A program made the translations under genes and the position numbers. A stretch of 10,710 bases of DNA from assembly GCA_052148775.1 (NCBI GenBank), contig JBKQHM010000457.1, positions 1 to 10,710 of the forward strand, written 5' to 3'. Positions within the stretch are counted from its first letter, which is position 1, and every line of letters starts with the position of its first letter. The notes under the pieces were generated by a model that did not search any database, was not told the origin of the DNA, and worked only from the letters and a program-made list of their open reading frames with translations. Below are positions 1 to 5,783 of this stretch, piece after piece. Origin of the DNA: CAVZRC01 sp052148775. Lineage in GTDB: Bacteria; Planctomycetota; Planctomycetia; Isosphaerales; Isosphaeraceae.

Positions 1-398
1 ACTGCGGCGGCATACGCGACGGCCGGGCTGGCCGAGAGTTGCTCGGCAAGCTGGGCCATGATCGGTGCGGGGCCTTCCAGCTCGTAAAGGCCGGAGATCG
101 TCGTCGCCTGGACCGTCGCATCCGCGGACGTGATCAGGGGCATCAACTGCGTCAATGCCCCGGAACCCGACCTCAGTTGCACATTCAGGGTCTCAAGAGA
201 GGACGGCATCGGCCCCACAATCGGAGCCAACGACAGCATCGTCCGCGTCTCCAACTGATCGATGCCCGGCCGCGAGATCCACTCCGCACGGCGACGACGA
301 TGCCTTCGCACCAGTTCACCCCGGAGATCTCGTTCCGGGTTCTTGCAGAACCATGCGAATCCGAGAACCCGGACCGAAGCGTTGTCCTGATGCGACAT
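1..398 (-). CDS. LEPR-xLL-type secreted/surface protein, N-terminal fragment (cut by window edge)
   Basis: This leftward frame is open from the ATG at 398-396 to the window edge, 132 complete codons, with an in-frame TAA just upstream (416-414). Residues 31-37 are RRHRRRR, then an E-W-I-S-R-P-G-I-D-Q segment leads into LETRTMLS (residues 49-56). This matches the LEPR-xLL pattern found near the N terminus of large planctomycete surface proteins. After it comes a Leu/Ala/Ser-rich region with ISGLYELEGPAP and a stretch like MAQLAEQLSASPAVAYA. That resembles the inhibitory propeptide of secreted subtilisin-like (S8) proteases, but the catalytic part would lie outside the window, so the enzyme class is inference. 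The start is uncertain: GGGAG lies 10 nt before the ATG at 398, while a GTG at 311 would give a more typical short Arg-rich N terminus. The protein probably acts outside the cytoplasm. Confidence 0.75.
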   Translation of the reverse strand, partial: MSHQDNASVRVLGFAWFCKNPERDLRGELVRRHRRRRAEWISRPGIDQLETRTMLSLAPIVGPMPSSLETLNVQLRSGSGALTQLMPLITSADATVQATTISGLYELEGPAPIMAQLAEQLSASPAVAYAAA

Positions 399-464
399 AT
401 CGGTGCAACTCCCTTATGCAGATTCAAGTTCAACATCGAGATCGATTGGACCACGAGGGCTCGA

Positions 465-490
465 GGACAACCCGGACGGGGTCCCTTTTT
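465..490 (+). terminator. Terminator-like hairpin with T5 tract
   Basis: GGAC (465-468) pairs with GTCC (481-484) and CCC (471-473) with GGG (478-480), leaving a 2-nt bulge and a GGAC loop. C485 and five T residues (486-490) follow. The form is that of a weak intrinsic terminator on the + strand. No rightward gene precedes it in the window, so it could block antisense transcription or be chance. Confidence 0.25.
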
Positions 491-696
491 CTGCTCATGC
501 GATCTTGGTGTTGTTGAGAAGGTTCCTGGATCGCCTTGCATGGCAAGATAACGCCAAACAACGTACAAATCGCCTCGCCAAACTCACAAAGCGATCCGTA
601 AGGCTTTACCAGGCGGATGAAGGATCGAAATTGCTCAGTCGAACGAGAGGGCGTCAGAAACACAGCGCAACCGCACGTTCCGAAGAAGAGATTATG

Positions 697-726
697 TTAA
701 TAATCTAGCCTTCCTCTTGCTAGAAT
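697..726 (+). promoter_or_regulatory. Candidate extended -10 promoter in AT-rich island
   Basis: TTAATA (697-702, 4/6 to the sigma-70 -35 box) is followed after 18 nt by TAGAAT (721-726, 5/6 to TATAAT) with an upstream TG at 718-719, i.e. an extended -10. The segment is notably AT-rich against a GC-rich surrounding. Transcription would start near 733 and give a leader of roughly 400 nt for the U32 gene, or a separate small RNA. Planctomycete promoters are not well defined, so this is tentative. Confidence 0.3.
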
Positions 727-1017
727 TAAAGGAGGTAGTGAGAGGGGCGGGGGATTCTTCGAAACCTCCTTGTTGATGATTCGATGCCCCAGACGACCGT
801 TCTTGTTCCAACGCGTTGCCTTTGTTCCTCGCTTTTCGCCGCGGTCATTGCCGCGGATAAGATCGGTTTGGAAGCAATGCGCGTCACACTGAGCGAAGGC
901 GACCGGCCGTGGCGATGTTCGCAGTTAACCCCTCGAACGCGGGTTTCCGGCCGGCGGGATGCATCGAATGCGGAGTGTGTATCAAAAGGTCGGCCAGCAT
1001 ACCTCCTCTCCCGAAGT

Positions 1018-1023
1018 TACAAT
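1018..1023 (+). promoter_or_regulatory. Candidate -10 box for the U32 gene
   Basis: TACAAT matches the sigma-70 -10 consensus at 5 of 6 positions. No convincing -35 box lies 16-19 nt upstream. It would place a start point near 1030, about 110 nt before the preferred TTG start at 1143 (or about 45 nt before the ATG at 1077). Confidence 0.25.
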
Positions 1024-1130
1024 AAGAGCTGAGATTGGGAGAGTCTGGGCCAGTTCTGTGGATCGCGAGGATCGGCATGCAGGCGGCGACTCGAGGCGAA
1101 CGAACACCCGCGAAATTCCCGCGCGGATCC

Positions 1131-1136
1131 GAGGAG
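1131..1136 (+). promoter_or_regulatory. Ribosome binding site GAGGAG deciding the U32 start
   Basis: GAGGAG sits 6 nt before the TTG at 1143. This favours 1143 over the upstream in-frame ATG at 1077, which has only GCGAGG (1065-1070), also 6 nt away. Confidence 0.5.
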
Positions 1137-1142
1137 AACTCG

Positions 1143-3674
1143 TTGGCATCCTCACCGCGCAATAAGCCCGAGTTGCTGGCGCCTGCCGGCGATCGGACCT
1201 GCCTGGTCGCCGCGATCGAGAATGGGGCCGATGCCGTTTACTTCGGGCTTCAGCGACACAACGCCCGCATCCGCGCCCACAACTTCGACGGTACCGACCT
1301 GCCGGAGGTCATGGGCCTGCTCCATCATCGGGGCGTCCGCGGCTATGTAACGCTGAATACGCTCGCCTTCACGAATGAGTTAGCCTCGCTGGAAGCCACC
1401 ATCCGCGAGATGGTCCTGGCCGGCGTCGACGCGTTGATCGTCCAGGACATGGGCCTGGTCCGCCTGATCCGGGCCATCTCAACCGACATCGAGGTCCACG
1501 CCTCGACGCAGATGTCCATCACGAGTGAAGAGGGGGTGGAACTGGCCCGGGAGCTCGGCTGCTCGCGCGTCATCCTCGCCCGCGAGCTCTCGCTCGCCGA
1601 GATCGGCCGTATCCGGAAAGCAACCGATCTCCCGCTCGAGGTCTTTGTTCACGGGGCGCTCTGCGTGGCCTACTCGGGGCAGTGTCTCACCAGCGAGGCG
1701 CTCGGGGGTCGATCGGCGAACCGGGGCGAGTGCGCGCAGGCGTGCCGCATGCCCTATGAGATCGTTTGCGACGGACGCCTGGTGGATCTGGAAAACGTCC
1801 AGTTCCTGTTGAGTCCGCAAGACCTGGCGGCCTACGACCTGATTCCCCGCCTCATCGACCTGGGCGTCGCCAGCCTGAAGATCGAGGGACGACTCAAGAC
1901 GGCCGAGTACGTCGCGAACATCACGAGGCACTACCGCACGGCCATCGACGCGGCTTTCGCCGGGTGGCCGAACGCGTTCACGCCGCGCGAGATCCAGGAG
2001 ATGCAGCTCTCGTTCTCGCGCGGATTCTCCCATGGGTTTCTCGACGGCAACAACCACAAGGTCCTGGTCCGGGGCGACTACGCCAAGAAGCGGGGAATCC
2101 GGCTAGGCACGGTGCAATCGATCAGTCCGAGCGGCGTGCGGATGAGCGTGCAGGCACCGGTCAAGCCCGGCGACGGCCTCGTATTCGATGGCGATGAATC
2201 GATCGGTCGCGACGAGCAGGGGGGCCGAATCTATGAGGTCATCCCCCTCGGCCGGGAAGACAGGAACGGAGCACTACGCGACGAAAAGGAATTCTCGGGC
2301 CGTCTCGAGCTCCGCTTCGGAAGAGAATCGATCGATCTGCGCGGACTCTTTGTCGGACAGACGGTCTGGAAGACCGACGACCCCGAGTTGACCCGTCGAT
2401 TGCGACGGTCGTTCGAGGGGCCGCCGAACCGCAAGGTGGCCCTCGACATCGAGGCCCACGCGATCGAGGGAGAGCCGCTCCGCCTCTTGGGCCGGACCGC
2501 GATCGGTCAGGGTGCGATGGTCGTATCGACCGAGCGCCTGGCTCCGGCCCAGTCGCGTCCCGCGGATGAGTCGCTCTTTATGACCCAGCTCGGCCGGCTC
2601 GGGGGGACGATCTACGAGCTTGCTCGTCTGGACGTGAAGATCGAAGGGCGGCCGATGGTGCCGATGAGCATGCTCAATCATTTGCGCCGGGAGCTCGTCG
2701 CGAAGCTGGACGCGACTGCCAAGGCGCCGCCGACCCGAGTGATGCCTCAGAAACTCGTCTTGCCCGACCTCCGCGCGACGATTGCAGGGGCGCGTGCCGT
2801 TGAGGCGAGTCGAGGAGACACGGGCCGAGGACGGGTCGAGCTGTCGGTGCTTTGCCGGCAGACGGAACAGATCGAAACGGCCATGTCGCTCGGGGTCGGG
2901 ACGATCTACGCCGATTACCAGGATATCAAGCAGTATCGGGAGGCCGTCGCGGCGGCCCGACGGGGGAACGTCTCGATCTATCTGGCGACCCCGCGCATCG
3001 AGAAGCCCGGCGAAGCGAATCTCTTCGGCTTCCTGGCCAGGCAAGACGCCGACGGCATCCTGGTCCGCAACGCCGGCGGGATGCGTTACTGCGCCGAGCG
3101 AGGCATCCCGTTCGTGGCGGATTCCTCCATGAACGCCGCCAATCCGCTGACGGTCGAGTTGCTCGAAGGCCGCGGCGCATCCCGGGTGACGGCCTCGTAT
3201 GACCTGAACGTCGACCAGCTCCTGGATCTGCTGGATACGACCCCTTCATCGTGGCTCGAAGTGGTGATTCATCAGCGAATTCCCATGTTCCACATGGAGC
3301 ACTGTGTATTCTGCGCCTTCCTGTCGCCCGGCACCGACGCGACGAACTGCGGTCGACCCTGCGACGATCACGACGTCAAGCTACGGGATCGCGTCGGCAT
3401 GGATCATCCGCTGAAGGCGGACGTAGGCTGTCGGAACACGCTCTACAACGCCGTGCCCCAGACGGCGGCCGAGTTCCTGCCTCGGCTGATTGCCCGAGGC
3501 GCGCGCCATTTGCGCATCGAATTCCTGGACGAAAAGACGGAATCGGTCCAGCGAACGATCACCTTGTATCAGGAAGTCCTGGAAGGCCGACGCGACGCCA
3601 GGGAACTCTGGCGCGACCTCAGGGCAACGGGACAATATGGGGTCACGCGGGGACCGCTCGCGATCCTCGGCTAG
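1143..3674 (+). CDS. U32-family peptidase-like protein with DUF3656 (RlhA/TrhP-type RNA hydroxylation factor), long form
   Basis: A protein of 843 aa from the TTG at 1143. That start puts KPELLAPAGD at residue 8, as expected for the family, and has a strong SD; the ATG at 1077 would add 22 residues. The first domain carries U32 hallmarks: LLAPAGD, ENGADAVYFGL, then FVHGALCVAYSGQC and NRGECAQACRMPY. Cysteines 174, 181, 197 and 201 form the four-Cys site that binds an iron-sulfur cluster in RlhA and TrhP. In E. coli, RlhA is needed to hydroxylate C2501 of 23S rRNA and TrhP acts on tRNA uridine-34; which role applies here cannot be told. A DUF3656-like middle region follows the GDYAKKRGIRLGTV segment (about 305-320). 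The C-terminal part holds a second Cys cluster (721, 724, 736, 740, 763). The 'peptidase' name is historical for most members. It appears monocistronic; the next gene is convergent. Confidence 0.93.
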   Translation: MASSPRNKPELLAPAGDRTCLVAAIENGADAVYFGLQRHNARIRAHNFDGTDLPEVMGLLHHRGVRGYVTLNTLAFTNELASLEATIREMVLAGVDALIVQDMGLVRLIRAISTDIEVHASTQMSITSEEGVELARELGCSRVILARELSLAEIGRIRKATDLPLEVFVHGALCVAYSGQCLTSEALGGRSANRGECAQACRMPYEIVCDGRLVDLENVQFLLSPQDLAAYDLIPRLIDLGVASLKIEGRLKTAEYVANITRHYRTAIDAAFAGWPNAFTPREIQEMQLSFSRGFSHGFLDGNNHKVLVRGDYAKKRGIRLGTVQSISPSGVRMSVQAPVKPGDGLVFDGDESIGRDEQGGRIYEVIPLGREDRNGALRDEKEFSGRLELRFGRESIDLRGLFVGQTVWKTDDPELTRRLRRSFEGPPNRKVALDIEAHAIEGEPLRLLGRTAIGQGAMVVSTERLAPAQSRPADESLFMTQLGRLGGTIYELARLDVKIEGRPMVPMSMLNHLRRELVAKLDATAKAPPTRVMPQKLVLPDLRATIAGARAVEASRGDTGRGRVELSVLCRQTEQIETAMSLGVGTIYADYQDIKQYREAVAAARRGNVSIYLATPRIEKPGEANLFGFLARQDADGILVRNAGGMRYCAERGIPFVADSSMNAANPLTVELLEGRGASRVTASYDLNVDQLLDLLDTTPSSWLEVVIHQRIPMFHMEHCVFCAFLSPGTDATNCGRPCDDHDVKLRDRVGMDHPLKADVGCRNTLYNAVPQTAAEFLPRLIARGARHLRIEFLDEKTESVQRTITLYQEVLEGRRDARELWRDLRATGQYGVTRGPLAILG

Positions 3675-3722
3675 TGCGCTTCACGCATGGTTTGCGCACA
3701 GCTCGACACGAAGGACACTCAC

Positions 3723-3783
3723 ACCAACCCGAAGCGTCAGCGAGGATCCGTTGGCATTCTCCTCGCTGACGCTTCGGGTTGGT
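3723..3783. repeat. Perfect 24-bp-arm palindromic repeat, planctomycete dispersed type; possible bidirectional terminator
   Basis: Left arm 3723-3746 and right arm 3760-3783 are perfect reverse complements (24/24) around a 13-nt loop (3747-3759). It lies 48 bp after the U32 stop and between convergent genes, where it could stop transcription both ways, although neither side has a long T tract. Its translation gives NPKRQRG in one frame and TRSVSE with SLTLRVG in another. From memory, these peptides recur in spurious planctomycete 'hypothetical proteins', which suggests a high-copy dispersed repeat. Copy number cannot be tested here; there is no second copy in this window. Confidence 0.7.
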
Positions 3784-3902
3784 ATGGGTTGTACACCGCA
3801 CATTCGTTAATCGCTCTAATTTGCATCCCTATCGTCGATCGTACATCTGGAATTCCCGATCCAGTATTCGGAAACTGCGATCCCTTCCCCGTTGCGGCCA
3901 GA

Positions 3903-3918
3903 GGCCGGGTTACCGGCC
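3903..3918 (-). terminator. Hairpin downstream of the cupin gene
   Basis: GGCCGG (3903-3908) and CCGGCC (3913-3918) form a perfect 6-bp GC stem with a 4-nt loop, starting 15 nt after the cupin stop codon in the leftward direction. There is no T tract after it, so it may be an RNA 3'-end stabiliser or a weak terminator. A nearby short repeat (GGCC 3896-3899 with 3903-3906) could compete. Confidence 0.35.
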
Positions 3919-3933
3919 CCGGGCAAATCGAGA

Positions 3934-4248
3934 TCAGCGTGGCTTCAGCTCGATGACGAAGTTGCGATGCCGTTTCGTCCCGATGTTCGTCAGCAGGTTG
4001 TCGACCTTACCCTCTCCGACCACACGGAATTCCACTTGACCGTCACGGAACGGGATCTCGCGATCGTTCGCGGGATGATCCGGGTCGGTACTGAGCAACA
4101 GGCTGCCCGACTCGACCAGGATCACATAATCGAGCCGGTGAATGTGTTTCTCCAGCGACTCCCCCGGCTCGAGCGACAGGTCCCAGACTCTCACGCGATC
4201 GTTCTCGAACAGGAGACGCGTCCCCACCTGATCGGTCGCCTCGGCCAT
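3934..4248 (-). CDS. Small single-domain cupin protein
   Basis: A 104-aa protein with one cupin fold and no signal peptide, so probably cytoplasmic. Cupin motif 1 is visible as PGESLEKHIH (residues 28-37) with H35 and H37 as likely metal ligands, followed by DYVILVESGSL, a beta strand ending in the conserved Gly. The motif 2 region (VDNLLTNIG) keeps the TN-G turn but has no His where many metal cupins do. The protein ends in HRNFVIELK, a C-terminal strand. The ATG at 4248 is chosen because GAGAGGAG (4264-4257) lies 8 nt upstream. An in-frame ATG at 4275 overlaps the stop of the preceding gene (TGATG) and would add 9 residues. It is therefore translationally close to, and probably co-transcribed with, the 414-aa secreted protein gene. 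Its substrate is unknown. Confidence 0.8.
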   Translation of the reverse strand: MAEATDQVGTRLLFENDRVRVWDLSLEPGESLEKHIHRLDYVILVESGSLLLSTDPDHPANDREIPFRDGQVEFRVVGEGKVDNLLTNIGTKRHRNFVIELKPR

Positions 4249-4274
4249 GTTCGACACTCCTCTCGCGGATGACA

Positions 4275-5519
4275 TCAGTTGAACCAGAACGCGAAGCCGA
4301 TGAACTGGCCCTGGAAGATGGTCTGGAGCCGTCGCCATGTCTCGGGCTTGGTCTTTGGACCCTTCTCGAGATAAGGTGCGGCGGCAGTCCCCTGCACCCA
4401 TAGCAGCAGATCGAACATCCGGGGCTCGGTGAACACGCGGCGGAGGTTGACTCCGCGATCTTCGCGCCGACGCCAGAAGGGGATCAGTTTCTCTCCCTTG
4501 AAGATCGCCTGGGCCTCGTCGAGAAACTCCATCCAGCCCTTGACCATCGCGTCCGAAACGGCACCGCCGGGCACGACGGTATGCTGCTTCGGGTTGGGTA
4601 CCCATTCGTGATCGTCGTCGGTCTCGGCCAGGATGAACGCCCACGACTCCCGGCTCAATGCGATCATCGATTCGAGGTGAGCCAGCGCCGCCCTCATCCG
4701 CTCCGGTTCCGAAACGGGCAGGCGCATCATGTGGATCATCGCGACGGCATCGACGATGTTCTCGAAACTGAATTCCAGCGGTCGCTGCTCGCCACCTCGG
4801 AGTAGGAACGGGAACGATGTCTCGGCTTTCGGATAAAACAGGCAGCCCGAGTAATCGAACATCTCGTGAAAATCATGGGCGAGGATCGCCTCGCACATGG
4901 CCATCAGCAGGTGGCAATAACCGCGTAGCCAGGCGACATCCCCCCGATCGAAAGTGATCAAGAATGCCTTCGATGCTTCGGCCGTCACCTGACCTCGAGC
5001 CGCGGAATTGAGCTGGGCGTAGATCTTCCAGAGCGTTTCGTCCTCCTCGGCCTTGCCGTCGTGATTGATGTCGAGCCGTATCTGACCGAAGTGGAGCGGA
5101 AGCTTGACGTCCTTGTCAACGATCCGCGCGAGTGTGGACTCCGCCTTAATCAGGTCGTCGTTGAAGTCCTTCATGATGGCCCGCCGATCAGCGTAACGGA
5201 TGACTTCCGGCGACTTGTTTGCAGGGATCGGTAGCCGTTCGAATGGCAATGCGTTGGCAAACTCCGAGTTTTGCATGCCGTAACGGTGGAACGACTGGAC
5301 GAGGTGTTCGCTCGCCCGTATGAACTGGATAGCACCGAGGCCGAATAATGCCTCCCCGTCATTCGGACGGGCGGCCACCATCTCGGATAGGATTTTCTCA
5401 CCCTCGGCGAGCTTCCCCTCGACCAGGAACCTCTCGGTCAAGGATGAGGGCGTCTCCGCGCCGGCCGACGTCGTCCAGAGAATCCCTGCAAGAAACATGA
5501 TCGACAGACGGGGGAACAT
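4275..5519 (-). CDS. Secreted protein of unknown function with N-terminal TPR-like helices and an EF-hand-like loop
   Basis: A 414-aa protein from the ATG at 5519, with GAGG 9 nt upstream; an in-frame TTG at 5534 would add 5 residues. Residues 1-21 form a signal peptide: a short basic start, a hydrophobic core (IMFLAGILW) and an AGA cleavage site before ETPSS, so export is likely. Residues 25-80 look like TPR-type helices (FLVEGKLAEGEKILSEM, then ARPNDGEALFGLGAIQF). Residues 150-161, DINHDGKAEEDE, fit a calcium-binding EF-hand loop (D1, N3, D5, G6, E12). The remainder is helix-rich with conserved-looking segments such as LRGYCHLLMAMCEA and HEWVPNPKQHT. I do not recognise a catalytic domain. 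It heads a leftward unit, with its stop touching a possible start of the cupin gene. A role in extracytoplasmic sensing or metabolism would be guesswork. Confidence 0.82.
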   Translation of the reverse strand: MFPRLSIMFLAGILWTTSAGAETPSSLTERFLVEGKLAEGEKILSEMVAARPNDGEALFGLGAIQFIRASEHLVQSFHRYGMQNSEFANALPFERLPIPANKSPEVIRYADRRAIMKDFNDDLIKAESTLARIVDKDVKLPLHFGQIRLDINHDGKAEEDETLWKIYAQLNSAARGQVTAEASKAFLITFDRGDVAWLRGYCHLLMAMCEAILAHDFHEMFDYSGCLFYPKAETSFPFLLRGGEQRPLEFSFENIVDAVAMIHMMRLPVSEPERMRAALAHLESMIALSRESWAFILAETDDDHEWVPNPKQHTVVPGGAVSDAMVKGWMEFLDEAQAIFKGEKLIPFWRRREDRGVNLRRVFTEPRMFDLLLWVQGTAAAPYLEKGPKTKPETWRRLQTIFQGQFIGFAFWFN

Positions 5520-5568
5520 GGTGCTGAACCTCAAAAGAAATCGCGAGACGACCTCGAGACCGACCTTG

Positions 5569-5598
5569 ATTTTACCCGATCCGCCCCAAGGATGTTAC
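5569..5598 (-). promoter_or_regulatory. Candidate promoter for the leftward secreted-protein/cupin unit
   Basis: On the minus strand, TAAAAT (5574-5569, 5/6 to TATAAT) is preceded after 18 nt by GTAACA (5598-5593, 4/6 to TTGACA). The -10 box ends about 50 nt before the ATG at 5519. This is the best sigma-70-like match on this strand of the divergent region. Confidence 0.35.
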
Positions 5599-5633
5599 GT
5601 TCCAACCCGGATCGGCCCGACATCCCGGTCGTT

Positions 5634-5666
5634 CTACACAAGTCTTGATAATCCATGGACTTGTAG
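5634..5666. promoter_or_regulatory. Imperfect dyad between divergent genes, possible operator
   Basis: ACAAGTC (5638-5644) and GACTTGT (5658-5664) are perfect reverse complements around 13 nt. The outer CTAC/GTAG bases extend the match with a 2-nt offset. GATAAT (5647-5652), a 5/6 match to a -10 box, lies in the centre, so a bound repressor could cover a rightward start. It sits about 120 nt before selA and about 115 nt before the leftward gene. Confidence 0.3.
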
Positions 5667-5771
5667 AGAGATCCCTCGGCCGTTAGGATGAAGCCGATGA
5701 ATCTCGGATCTCGACGGCCGCGATGAGGACGAGGCGTTTCTGTTTCCGGGACTGGTCGCGTGGCTGAACGC

Positions 5772-5777
5772 GGGGAG
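5772..5777 (+). promoter_or_regulatory. Ribosome binding site GGGGAG deciding the selA start
   Basis: GGGGAG ends 6 nt before the GTG at 5784. The longer in-frame GTG at 5760 has no comparable site, so 5784 is preferred. Confidence 0.45.
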
Positions 5778-5783
5778 TGTTTC

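Larger units (their letters stand above)
399..1142. other. Long non-coding region with hairpins and an AT-rich island
   Basis: About 740 bp separate the leftward surface-protein gene from the rightward U32 gene. Frames here are short, lack matching ribosome sites and show no recognisable protein. Visible structure: a hairpin with a T tract (465-490), nested inverted repeats (592-627), a small AT-rich hairpin (689-706, 7-bp arms), a 6-bp inverted repeat (704-709 with 719-724), an extended -10-like motif (718-726), a perfect anti-SD complement (728-736) able to pair with 764-771, and a TACAAT box (1018-1023). These would suit two divergent promoters with leaders, possibly a small RNA. No tRNA-like cloverleaf was found. 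Confidence 0.5.

Noticed and set aside
39..551. 170-codon + strand frame at the left edge
   Set aside because: It is the complement of the LEPR-xLL-type coding frame and has an Arg/Gln-rich composition without a family match.
750..775. TTCGAAA resembling a tRNA T loop
   Set aside because: The flanking bases do not pair as a T stem and there is no acceptor or anticodon arm around it.
738..776. 12-codon leader peptide after AAAGGAGGT
   Set aside because: The GTG is only 2 nt from the GGAGG core, too close for normal initiation; kept only as part of the leader observation.
784..1032. Possible 82-aa gene upstream of the U32 gene
   Set aside because: There is no Shine-Dalgarno sequence near its ATG, no recognisable domain, and two candidate regulatory elements overlap the region.
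2274..3044. 256-codon frame antisense to the U32 gene
   Set aside because: There are no motifs and the U32 frame on the other strand is well supported.
3687..3956. 89-aa frame containing NPKRQRG
   Set aside because: It is created by translating the palindromic repeat and flanking noncoding DNA.
3934..4644. 236-codon leftward frame including the cupin
   Set aside because: The N-terminal half lies in the wrong frame across the well-supported secreted-protein gene; the real cupin starts at 4248 or 4275.
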